Numbered from the stretch's first letter, positions 1-5,344 are shown. The stretch is 5,966 nucleotides of DNA from Microbacteriaceae bacterium (GCA_947455385.1 CANGNR010000073.1:1-5966), one strand, 5' to 3'. Numbers and translations are program-made. The notes: a model not told the origin generated them from the letters alone.

Positions 1-957
1 GAGCCCGACGTGTTGCGCCTGGTTTCGAGCAACGCCATCTGGAACGAAGTTGCCCTCGCGGTGAGCCAGGGCCACGTCTACGGCGGTCTAAGCCTGCTCG
101 ACAACCCCAACATCGATCCGCACGAGTTTGAGCCGAGCGCGCGCCAGCGACTCATGGTGCAACAGGCCGACATCGCGATCTACACCGGCACCGACTACGA
201 CAGCTTTATGAAGCAGCTTCTGGATGCGGCCGACTTCGAGAGCGACCGGATCGTGACAGCCGGCCAGCCCGATGACCACTGGTTCAACGTCAAGACTTGG
301 AAGCGCGACACCTCGAACCCGCACGTCTGGTTCAGCGTCTCGGCGGTTAAAAAAACCGCGGATCGCCTAACGGCGACATACACAAGGTTGTCGCCATCGG
401 CCAAGACCGACTTCGAAGACGCCAACAAGAGATTTACCAAGCAGCTTGACCAGATCGCATATCGCGAGGGCCAAATTCGCACCGCCCGAGCCACCCGAGA
501 CATCAGCTACCTGAAAAAAGCGCCGATCGACTACAACAAACTGCCGGTTCGCTTTTGCCCAATGAACGGTTGCTCGAACTCGTTCTTCTTTGCTCCCGAA
601 GGGCTAGGCAGCTACCTGCTAGAAGACGCCGGATGGGGCGACGGTACGCCCAAGTCCATCATCGACAAGGTGGCCAACGGGGTTGAGCTTTCGGCCAGAG
701 AGATGCTCGACGCCAAGCAACTGCTGGCCCGAGGCACCGTGGAGATTTTTGCCGCCAACGTGCAGGTGGCAACCCCGCAGCTGCTCGAACTGCAAAAGTT
801 CGCGGCCGCCCACGGCGTGACCGTGATGAAGTTCAGCGAGACCGAGATGGTGCCGGGCAGCCAGTCGCAAGACATGAAGCACGCGCACCTGCCATACGGA
901 TACGTGGATGGCATGAACTACTACCTGAAACAGCTAGCGGCATTGGTGGCCAAGTGA
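1..957 (+). CDS. znuA: Metal (Zn/Mn-type) ABC transporter substrate-binding protein, 5' end missing
   Basis: Extracellular metal-capturing protein of a cluster A-I (ZnuA/TroA-type) importer. The frame is open from base 1, so the start, signal peptide and lipobox lie outside the window; 318 codons remain. The visible part begins around the first beta strand (VSSNAIWNEVA). Candidate metal ligands are His in DPHEFEPS (codon at 121), His in NPHVWF (322), Glu in APEG (598) and Glu in FSETE (838). The third position is Glu, not the His of classical ZnuA, so zinc versus manganese cannot be settled from ligands; the zur neighbour favours zinc. There is no His-rich loop. A segment before the third ligand holds a C-x4-C pair (Cys codons at 556 and 571) that I do not recognise from the family. 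The stop overlaps the ATPase start by 4 bp (GTGA), and ATPase and permease genes follow directly. The family call is secure; substrate is inferred. Confidence 0.9.
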   Translation, partial: EPDVLRLVSSNAIWNEVALAVSQGHVYGGLSLLDNPNIDPHEFEPSARQRLMVQQADIAIYTGTDYDSFMKQLLDAADFESDRIVTAGQPDDHWFNVKTWKRDTSNPHVWFSVSAVKKTADRLTATYTRLSPSAKTDFEDANKRFTKQLDQIAYREGQIRTARATRDISYLKKAPIDYNKLPVRFCPMNGCSNSFFFAPEGLGSYLLEDAGWGDGTPKSIIDKVANGVELSAREMLDAKQLLARGTVEIFAANVQVATPQLLELQKFAAAHGVTVMKFSETEMVPGSQSQDMKHAHLPYGYVDGMNYYLKQLAALVAK

Positions 958-1748
958 AAGAAATTCTGAAGATCAAAGGGGCGACCCTCGAGCTAGACGG
1001 GCGCACCCTGTGGAGCGACCTCGACCTCGAGGTGAAGCCGGGCGAGTTCATCGCCGTTATCGGCTCGAACGGCTCGGGCAAGACCTCGCTGCTGCGCACG
1101 ATTCTCGGGCAGCTGCGACTCAAGACCGGCAAGGTCTATTTTGCATACGAGGAGGCAGACCACGGCAGCCCGCGAATCGGATACATTCCGCAGCAGCGAA
1201 ACACCGACGAGGCTGGCGTCGTGCTGGTCAAAGACCTCGTGCGCTTTGGCCTAAACGGGCACCGAGCCGGAGTCTTCGTGCCGAAGGCATCCGAGCGCAA
1301 AAAAATTGAGGCGGCTCTCGCCGCCACCGGCGTTGCCGACTATGCCAACCAGCCCTTCGGTGCGTTGAGCGGCGGCGAACAGCAGCGCGTGCGAGTGGCT
1401 CAGGCGGTTATCGGCGACCCTCTGTTGCTGCTGTGCGACGAGCCGTTGAGTGCGCTCGACCTACAACAGCAGAAGGCAGTGAGCGAGCTTATTTATCAGC
1501 AGGCCAAGGCCCACCGCTGCGCCGTGCTGTTTGTGACCCACGACGTGAACCCAGTGCTCGACATGGTCGACCGCGTGCTCTACCTAGCCAACGGCAAGTT
1601 CAAGATTGGCAGCCCCGACGAGGTCTTTCGCAGCGAGGTGCTCAGCGAGCTCTATGAGACGCAGGTCGACGTGGTTCGAAACCAGGGCCGCATCGTCGTG
1701 GTCGGGACGCACAATCACGACCACCACCCAGATGAGGTGTGGAGCTAA
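954..1748 (+). CDS. znuC: Zinc/metal ABC transporter ATP-binding protein
   Basis: Cytoplasmic ATPase that powers metal import through the permease encoded next. All ABC landmarks are present in 264 aa: Walker A GSNGSGKT at residues 37-44, Q-loop in GYIPQQR near 80-81, signature LSGGEQQRV from 138, Walker B LLLLCDEP ending at Glu163, D-loop SALD, and switch His196 in VTHD. The GTG start is set by the 4-bp overlap with the binding-protein stop and gives a normal N-terminus (KEILKIKGATLEL). The C-terminus ends in a short histidine-rich tail, HNHDHH at 253-258, a possible metal-binding feature. The length is typical for the family. The adjacent permease and zur support a zinc role, but the ATPase sequence alone cannot separate zinc from manganese importers. 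Confidence 0.93.
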   Translation: MKEILKIKGATLELDGRTLWSDLDLEVKPGEFIAVIGSNGSGKTSLLRTILGQLRLKTGKVYFAYEEADHGSPRIGYIPQQRNTDEAGVVLVKDLVRFGLNGHRAGVFVPKASERKKIEAALAATGVADYANQPFGALSGGEQQRVRVAQAVIGDPLLLLCDEPLSALDLQQQKAVSELIYQQAKAHRCAVLFVTHDVNPVLDMVDRVLYLANGKFKIGSPDEVFRSEVLSELYETQVDVVRNQGRIVVVGTHNHDHHPDEVWS

Positions 1749-2578
1749 TGCCATTATTTGACTTCACCGATTACGGCACTCTGTTGCTGTGGGTCTTGCC
1801 ATCTTTGGTTGTTGCGCTGATGCTGGGCATGGTTGGCGGCCTGCTTAGCACCCTCGTGATTCACCGCGATAGCTCGTTTGCCGTGCACGGAATCAGCGAG
1901 CTCTCGTTTGCCGGTGCGGCGATCGCGCTTCTGATTGGCATGGATGTGACCTTCGGCTCAATCGTCGGGTCGCTCGTGGCCGCGGCCATCATCGGGGCCA
2001 TCTCTGGCAAGCCGCGCGAACGCAACTCGCTCACCGCGGTGCTCATGCCGTTCGGCTTGGGCGTCGGAATTCTGGCGCTCTCGCTTTATCACGGGCGGGC
2101 GGCAAGCAAGTTTGGGCTGCTCACCGGCCAGATTGTTTCGCTGGTCGATGGCCGTTCGACGGTGCTCTTTATTTTGAGCGGATGCGTGTTGATCGTGCTT
2201 TCGGTGTTCTGGCGCCGACTGCTATTTGCGTCGCTCGACCCTGCCGTGGCCGAGGCTCGTGGCGTGCCGGTTCGCATGCTCTCGGTGCTCTTCACCCTCA
2301 CGCTCGGCATCGCGGTTGCGATCGGCGTTCAGGTGGTCGGCGCCCTGCTGGTGCTAAGCCTGCTGGTGACTCCAGGCGCCGCGGCCCTTCGAGTCACCCG
2401 ATCGCAGTTCTTGGCCCCGGCTCTAGCCGTGATCTTCGGGGTGGTCGCCGCGGTTGGTGGCATGATGCTCTCGCTCGGCGCTGCGCTGCCGGTGAGCCCG
2501 TTCATCACGACGATTTCGTTCACGATCTATCTCGTCTGCTGGCTAATCGGGCGGGTTAAGAAGGGTGCAATCAATTGA
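1748..2578 (+). CDS. znuB: Zinc/metal ABC transporter permease (ABC-3 family)
   Basis: Membrane channel subunit of the importer, 276 aa with about eight predicted hydrophobic segments. The first spans roughly 13-36, and the last ends near 267 before the basic RVKK tail. Family features include the HRDSSFAVHGISELSFAGAA region, the cytoplasmic coupling segment DPAVAEARGVPV, and the VGALLVLSLLVTPGAAA helix. I chose ATG 1748 over the GTG at 1739. ATG 1748 has GAGG at 1734-1737 about 10 nt upstream and overlaps the ATPase stop by one base (TAATG), whereas the GTG would lie 1 nt from that Shine-Dalgarno. The longer form would add only three residues. The zur start overlaps its stop. The family assignment is firm; metal specificity is inferred from zur. 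Confidence 0.92.
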   Translation: MPLFDFTDYGTLLLWVLPSLVVALMLGMVGGLLSTLVIHRDSSFAVHGISELSFAGAAIALLIGMDVTFGSIVGSLVAAAIIGAISGKPRERNSLTAVLMPFGLGVGILALSLYHGRAASKFGLLTGQIVSLVDGRSTVLFILSGCVLIVLSVFWRRLLFASLDPAVAEARGVPVRMLSVLFTLTLGIAVAIGVQVVGALLVLSLLVTPGAAALRVTRSQFLAPALAVIFGVVAAVGGMMLSLGAALPVSPFITTISFTIYLVCWLIGRVKKGAIN

Positions 2579-2970
2579 GTTCGCGAAACACCTGGCAAAA
2601 AGACGCCGTCAAGCACGCGCTTGGCGAGTCAATCGGGTTCGTGAGCGCTCAGCAGTTGCACCTCGTGCTGCGCAACCACGGATCTACCATCGGCCTGACC
2701 ACCGTGTATCGCGCGCTTGCCGACCTGGCCAAGCAGGGCGAGGCAGACTCGCTGCAGTCGAACGAAGGCGAGCTGCTCTATCGCGCCTGCGGCACCGACC
2801 ACCATCACCACCTCATTTGCCGCAAGTGCGGCGCAACCGTCGAGATCGAGGCGCATCGCGTCGAAGAGTGGGCGGCGCAGGTCGCTGCAGAGCACGGCTT
2901 CGGCCAGGTCAGCCACACCATCGACATCTTTGGCACCTGTTCAAACTGCTCCACCGAGAAAGGCAATTAA
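2575..2970 (+). CDS. zur: Zinc-responsive Fur-family repressor Zur
   Basis: Zinc-sensing transcriptional repressor, expected to shut off zinc uptake genes when zinc is plentiful. It has 131 aa, a normal Fur-family length. The N-terminal winged helix carries the recognition-helix motif TTVYRAL (42-48). The dimerisation half has two CxxC pairs, C82/C85 and C122/C125, which form the structural zinc site in this family. Cys72 and the HHHH run at 76-79, with Glu92 and His107/His114, match the sensory-site pattern of actinobacterial Zur such as mycobacterial FurB. The TTG start overlaps the permease stop (TTGA) and has AAGGG at 2561-2565 with 9-nt spacing. Cotranscription with the importer suggests autoregulation, but the operon promoter is outside the window. 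Zur is preferred over Fur because of Cys72, the His run and the neighbours. Confidence 0.9.
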   Translation: MSSRNTWQKDAVKHALGESIGFVSAQQLHLVLRNHGSTIGLTTVYRALADLAKQGEADSLQSNEGELLYRACGTDHHHHLICRKCGATVEIEAHRVEEWAAQVAAEHGFGQVSHTIDIFGTCSNCSTEKGN

Positions 2971-2972
2971 TC

Positions 2973-3626
2973 ATGGATGAACTGCTCATCGAGCTCGCCC
3001 GAAACCTAAAGGCCGACCGCAGGCGTGCGCGCCGCATCGGTGTGGTCTTCGGCCTCTCGGCCATCGCGGCGCCCTTCGTTGTCTTTGGCCTGCTGCCGCT
3101 CGGCGGACGCGGCGGTGCCGAATCACCCTGGACACCGGTGCTCCTTCCACTGCTCTACTCGGTGGTCTTTTTGAGCCCCGTGCTCATTGGTGCGGCCTTT
3201 ACCCTGTTGGGCGTTGGCCTGGCGCTGCGCAAGCGCGAGGACTGGCTCAAAGACCAGGCAATCAACGAGTCGCCTGAGGCAATCGGTGAGTTCATCGCTC
3301 GCCGCCGTCGAGACGCACGCGTTCTATTCGGTGTTTCCTCGTCGCTACTGGTTCTCGAACTAGCCGGGTTCCTCGGCCTCGCCTACCTCTACAACGTCAA
3401 CCAGGCCTGGGATCACGCGCAGAAGGGGCCGACCTATTACAACGCCCCGATGACACAACTCTTCTTACAGCTCGTCACGTGGGACTCCATCACAGCGCCG
3501 ATTCTGCTTGCCGCCGGTGCCGTGCTGCTTCTGACGGGCATCGCCATTCTGCGCCACAATCGGGCTATCCTAGGCAAAACGAATCTGGGAGAAACCAATG
3601 GCGAGCCAAGCATCGAGCAGCAATAG
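2973..3626 (+). CDS. Four-helix membrane protein of unknown function
   Basis: Function not recognised. The 217-aa product has four strongly hydrophobic segments, about residues 22-43, 57-85, 116-139 and 173-193. Arginine-rich stretches precede the first and third (RRRARR at 16-21, RRRRDAR at 110-116), and charged segments follow the second and fourth (RKRED, RHNR). By the positive-inside rule, both termini and the central linker (about 86-115) should be cytoplasmic. The two halves look like a duplicated two-helix module that also resembles the next gene. ATG 2973 is 2 nt after the zur stop, with AAAGG at 2959-2963 and 9-nt spacing, so it is probably cotranscribed with the zinc operon. The same frame stays open upstream to 2565, but that stretch is only zur read out of frame. 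No enzymatic or metal-binding motif is evident. Either a zinc-linked role or a passenger is possible. Confidence 0.8.
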   Translation: MDELLIELARNLKADRRRARRIGVVFGLSAIAAPFVVFGLLPLGGRGGAESPWTPVLLPLLYSVVFLSPVLIGAAFTLLGVGLALRKREDWLKDQAINESPEAIGEFIARRRRDARVLFGVSSSLLVLELAGFLGLAYLYNVNQAWDHAQKGPTYYNAPMTQLFLQLVTWDSITAPILLAAGAVLLLTGIAILRHNRAILGKTNLGETNGEPSIEQQ

Positions 3627-3939
3627 CGTCGACTTCGCATCCATCAGCATCTTGGCTCAGGCGGCCGAGACCAGGCGCAAGAAGTTTCGCAAGCTGGGCT
3701 TCATCTTTGGCTGGGTTGCTGCTGCCAGCCTGCCGCTCCTGATTCTGTACTTCACCGCCGGCCCCATGATCGCCAGCTCGGTTCCTGCCGTCGTGAACAT
3801 GCTCGGCATCTTCGTGCTGCTGCTTCTGTTCGGAGCGTTTCCGAGCATGATTGTCGGCTTCGTGTTCATGGCAATGGCGATTAGCGCGCGCACCGAACGC
3901 GACCGACTCGTCGCGGCGGCATCGCAGCCCAGCGCCTAA
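3598..3939 (+). CDS. Small two-helix membrane protein, paralogue-like to its upstream neighbour
   Basis: Function not recognised. The 113-aa product has a soluble N-terminus of about 25 residues, a basic stretch (RRKKFRK at 26-32), two hydrophobic helices (about 33-55 and 66-95) and a charged end (ARTERDRL). The basic stretch plus first helix aligns without gaps to residues 12-44 of the upstream protein (shared R, R, G, F, G, A, A), and the ends of the second helices also match, suggesting common ancestry. ATG 3598 lies inside the upstream gene, a 29-bp overlap in another frame. It has GGGAG at 3587-3591 with 6-nt spacing, and no other ATG lies nearby in frame. It is probably the last gene of the operon, because a hairpin and a new promoter follow. 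Confidence 0.75.
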   Translation: MASQASSSNSVDFASISILAQAAETRRKKFRKLGFIFGWVAAASLPLLILYFTAGPMIASSVPAVVNMLGIFVLLLLFGAFPSMIVGFVFMAMAISARTERDRLVAAASQPSA

Positions 3940-3959
3940 CCAACACGGATGCGGGTTTC

Positions 3960-3996
3960 GCGAAAATCGGGACTTGCTTAAGGTGCCGATTCTCGC
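3960..3996 (+). terminator. Long imperfect hairpin, possible U-poor terminator of the zinc operon
   Basis: GCGAAAATCGG (3960-3970) pairs with CCGATTCTCGC (3986-3996) at 10 of 11 positions. Inside it, ACTT (3972-3975) can pair with AGGT (3981-3984), closing a 5-nt loop. It begins 20 nt after the last stop of the upstream operon, a typical terminator position, but no T-run follows (CTAAACTTGAG). It could be a terminator of the U-poor kind proposed for actinobacteria, a DNA operator, or both. A perfect 10-bp palindrome, TTTCGCGAAA (3956-3965), overlaps its left arm. Confidence 0.45.
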
Positions 3997-4003
3997 CTAA
4001 ACT
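3974..4003 (+). promoter_or_regulatory. Candidate housekeeping-sigma promoter for rpmB-rpmG-rpsN
   Basis: TTGCTT (3974-3979) and TAAACT (3998-4003) with an 18-bp spacer resemble -35 and -10 boxes. Transcription would start near 4010, leaving a leader of about 88 nt before rpmB. The -35 box lies in the loop region of the 3960-3996 inverted repeat, and the -10 begins one base after its right arm. Predicted by eye only. Confidence 0.5.
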
Positions 4004-4009
4004 TGAGCA

Positions 4010-4097
4010 GTTGCCATGTGCAACCAAACTTTTCACACAAGCCCTTCGAAGTGCGCCAGAAATGGCCCGAATGAGGCTTGCCCCTGAAGGAGACAAA
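4010..4097 (+). promoter_or_regulatory. rpmB leader with two small hairpins
   Basis: The presumed 5' untranslated leader of the ribosomal-protein operon. It contains GTTGC-catgt-GCAAC (4010-4024), a perfect 5-bp stem at its presumed 5' end, and GCCA-GAAA-TGGC (4055-4066), a 4-bp stem capped by a GNRA tetraloop. A good Shine-Dalgarno, AAGGAG (4087-4092), lies 5 nt before the ATG. Both stems are short and may be chance; I do not recognise a known riboswitch or r-protein leader class. Confidence 0.3.
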
Positions 4098-4334
4098 ATG
4101 GCAGCTTATTGCCAGGTGACCGAGACGCGGCCTCAGTTTGGCCACGCAGTTTCGCACGCCCAGAACAAGACCAAGCGTCGCTTTAACCCAAACGTGCAGA
4201 AGAAGACCTACTTTGTGCCTTCGCTGCGTCGCAACGTGACCCTTCAGGTGAGCGCTCGCGGCATCAAGGTAATCGACGTTCGTGGCATCGAGTCGGTTGT
4301 TGCCGAGCTGCTTGCCCGCGGCGAGAAGATCTAA
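4098..4334 (+). CDS. rpmB: 50S ribosomal protein L28, zinc-independent form
   Basis: Structural protein of the large ribosomal subunit, 78 aa. Recognised from CQVTE.RP.FGH.VSH, KTKRRFNPNVQKKTY, and the C-terminal SARGIKVIDVRGIES with ARGEKI. There is one cysteine (Cys5) and none of the paired CxxC motifs of zinc-binding L28, so this is the C-minus type. Two usually small positions near the N-terminus are changed: Glu9 where most relatives have Gly (VTGxxP), and Gln13 where Gly is common in actinobacteria. AAGGAG is 5 nt upstream of the ATG. First gene of a three-gene operon with rpmG and rpsN, a linkage widely seen in actinobacteria. Confidence 0.96.
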   Translation: MAAYCQVTETRPQFGHAVSHAQNKTKRRFNPNVQKKTYFVPSLRRNVTLQVSARGIKVIDVRGIESVVAELLARGEKI

Positions 4335-4344
4335 GGAATAGCGA

Positions 4345-4515
4345 ATGGCTAAGAAAGACAAGGACATTCGTCCGATCATCAAGCTGAAGTCGACTGCCGG
4401 CACTGGTTTCACCTACGTGACCAAGAAGAACCGCCGCAACGACCCAGACCGCATCGTTCTTAAGAAGTACGACCCAGTAGTGCGTCAGCACGTTGAATTC
4501 CGCGAGGAGCGTTAA
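4345..4515 (+). CDS. rpmG: 50S ribosomal protein L33, zinc-independent form
   Basis: Large-subunit protein of 56 aa, starting MAKKDKDIRPIIKL and containing GTGFTYVTKKNRRNDPDR and KKYDPVVRQHVEFRE, all diagnostic of L33. It has no cysteine, so the zinc ribbon of C-plus L33 is absent. The ATG is 10 nt after the rpmB stop; AAGGA overlaps that stop (4333-4337) and serves as the Shine-Dalgarno. Codon choice (CGT/CGC, AAG, CCA) resembles the other highly expressed genes here. Confidence 0.96.
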   Translation: MAKKDKDIRPIIKLKSTAGTGFTYVTKKNRRNDPDRIVLKKYDPVVRQHVEFREER

Positions 4516-4518
4516 TCC

Positions 4519-4824
4519 ATGGCTAAGAAGAGCAAGATCGCTCGTAACGAGCAGCGCAAGGTTGTTGTTGAGCGTTACGCAGAGAAGCGCCTCGCACTGA
4601 AGAAGGCTCTCGTCGACCCAACCTCGACCGACGCCCAGCGCGAAGAGGCCCGCATCGGCCTGCAGAAGCTTCCTCGCAACGCTTCGCCGGTTCGCGTTCG
4701 CGGCCGCGACGCTATCGATGGTCGTCCACGCGGTTACCTCGCCAAGTTCGGCGTCTCGCGTGTTCGCTTTCGTGACATGGCTCACAAGGGCGAGCTGCCA
4801 GGCATCACCAAGTCGTCCTGGTAA
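4519..4824 (+). CDS. rpsN: 30S ribosomal protein S14, long zinc-independent form
   Basis: Small-subunit head protein, 101 aa, matching the long bacterial S14 (E. coli is about the same length) rather than the short zinc-binding form of about 61 aa. Diagnostic segments are MAKKSKIARNEQR, LPRNASPVR (51-59), GRPRGYLAKFGVSR (68-81), GELPG (91-95) and the terminal KSSW. It has no cysteine. The ATG is 3 nt after the rpmG stop, with GAGGAG (4504-4509) inside the end of rpmG and 9-nt spacing, so translation is probably coupled. Last gene of the operon before a clear terminator. Confidence 0.97.
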   Translation: MAKKSKIARNEQRKVVVERYAEKRLALKKALVDPTSTDAQREEARIGLQKLPRNASPVRVRGRDAIDGRPRGYLAKFGVSRVRFRDMAHKGELPGITKSSW

Positions 4825-4843
4825 TCACCAACTTTTCGAGCAG

Positions 4844-4877
4844 ACCGTCATCCGAAATGGATGGCGGTTTTCTCTTT
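4844..4877 (+). terminator. Intrinsic terminator after rpsN
   Basis: ACCGTCATCC (4844-4853) and GGATGGCGGT (4859-4868) form a 10-bp stem with one T-G wobble and a GAAAT loop, followed by TTTTCTCTTT. It lies 19 nt after the rpsN stop. Confidence 0.9.
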
Positions 4878-4904
4878 AACCGACCCGGATTACGCCGACG
4901 GGTG

Positions 4905-4920
4905 AATTTGGCCCCAAATT
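4905..4920. repeat. Perfect 7-bp inverted repeat upstream of hup
   Basis: AATTTGG-cc-CCAAATT, a compact near-palindrome about 50 bp upstream of the candidate hup -35. The 2-bp gap suits a dimeric DNA-binding protein better than an RNA hairpin, and no T-run follows. Regulator unknown. Confidence 0.4.
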
Positions 4921-4970
4921 GCGTAAAAAATCGTTGTAAATAAACCCCTCAACACGCCGAGAGGCTAGCA

Positions 4971-4998
4971 TTGACGCGGAACTACATCGCTGTAGTTT
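4971..4998 (+). promoter_or_regulatory. Candidate hup promoter
   Basis: TTGACG (4971-4976) is a near-consensus -35. TAGTTT (4993-4998), 16 bp on, fits a TAnnnT -10. Start of transcription would be around 5005, giving a leader of about 40 nt that ends in a strong AGGAGG (5034-5039), 5 nt before the ATG. Confidence 0.6.
4980..4997. promoter_or_regulatory. Perfect inverted repeat over the hup promoter spacer and -10, candidate operator
   Basis: AACTACA-tcgc-TGTAGTT has 7-bp arms without mismatch and a 4-bp centre. It covers most of the spacer and all but the last base of the proposed -10, where a bound dimer would block RNA polymerase. It lies upstream of the expected start site, so it should act as DNA and not as an RNA hairpin. 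The TACA...TGTA core recalls MecI/BlaI/CopY operators, but those I know have a different central spacing. Confidence 0.5.
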
Positions 4999-5044
4999 TG
5001 TATCGACAGACCGTCACATACGTCTAGAAGTCCAGGAGGACAAC

Positions 5045-5329
5045 ATGGCTAACACTCTAAACAAGGGCGACCTCGTAGCAGCAGTTGCAGCAGCAACCGG
5101 CGAGTCCCAGGCAGCAGTCAACCGCGTTGTTGACGCACTGTTCGCACAGATTGCCGCAACCGTCGGCAAGGGCGACAAGGTCACCATCCCAGGCTGGCTT
5201 TCGGTTGAGAAGGGCCACCGTGCAGCTCGCACCGGTCGCAACCCTCAGACCGGCGCCACCATTCAGATCGCAGCCGCCAACACCGTCAAGGTTTCGGCTG
5301 GAAGCAAGCTGAAGGCTGCTGTTAAGTAG
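5045..5329 (+). CDS. hup: HU-family nucleoid DNA-binding protein
   Basis: Small basic protein that bends and compacts DNA as a dimer. It has 94 aa, the standard short HU length. The N-terminal helices (NKGDLVAAVAAATGESQAAVNRVVDAL) form the dimer core. The DNA-binding arm carries the HU signature RAARTGRNPQTG (59-70), with the intercalating proline expected at Pro67. The C-terminus is the usual TVKVSAGSKLKAAVK. It lacks the long Lys/Ala-rich tail of mycobacterial and streptomycete HupB-type proteins. The ATG follows AGGAGG by 5 nt. It is monocistronic, with its own promoter and terminator. Codon use is strongly biased, consistent with high expression. Confidence 0.96.
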   Translation: MANTLNKGDLVAAVAAATGESQAAVNRVVDALFAQIAATVGKGDKVTIPGWLSVEKGHRAARTGRNPQTGATIQIAAANTVKVSAGSKLKAAVK

Positions 5330-5344
5330 TTCAAGTTTCACAAG

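Noticed and set aside
1739..1747. GTG at 1739 as the permease start
   Set aside because: The only Shine-Dalgarno (1734-1737) is 1 nt from it but 10 nt from ATG 1748, which also gives the usual stop/start overlap.
2565..2972. N-terminal extension of the four-helix protein to a 353-residue frame
   Set aside because: The extension is zur read in another frame and gives an Arg-rich nonsense sequence. ATG 2973 has a well-spaced Shine-Dalgarno and gives a sensible N-terminus.
3978..4412. Minus-strand open frame (144 codons) across the rpmB promoter, leader and gene
   Set aside because: It overlaps rpmB and its promoter region antisense, has no family resemblance, and its composition follows from the opposite strand.
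4264..4785. Long open frame on the minus strand (173 codons) opposite rpmG and rpsN
   Set aside because: It is the antisense shadow of two unambiguous ribosomal protein genes with strongly biased codons. The translation has no recognisable motif.
4841..5016. 10-bp direct repeat CAGACCGTCA at 4841-4850 and 5007-5016
   Set aside because: The first copy overlaps the rpsN terminator arm and the second is in the hup leader. There is no further flanking identity and no mobile gene, so it is probably chance.
3940..5044. Zur-type operator in the intergenic regions
   Set aside because: I looked for a TGAAAA...TTTTCA-like palindrome. The nearest AT-rich stretches (GCGAAAATCGG, GCGTAAAAAATCG) lack the matching half.
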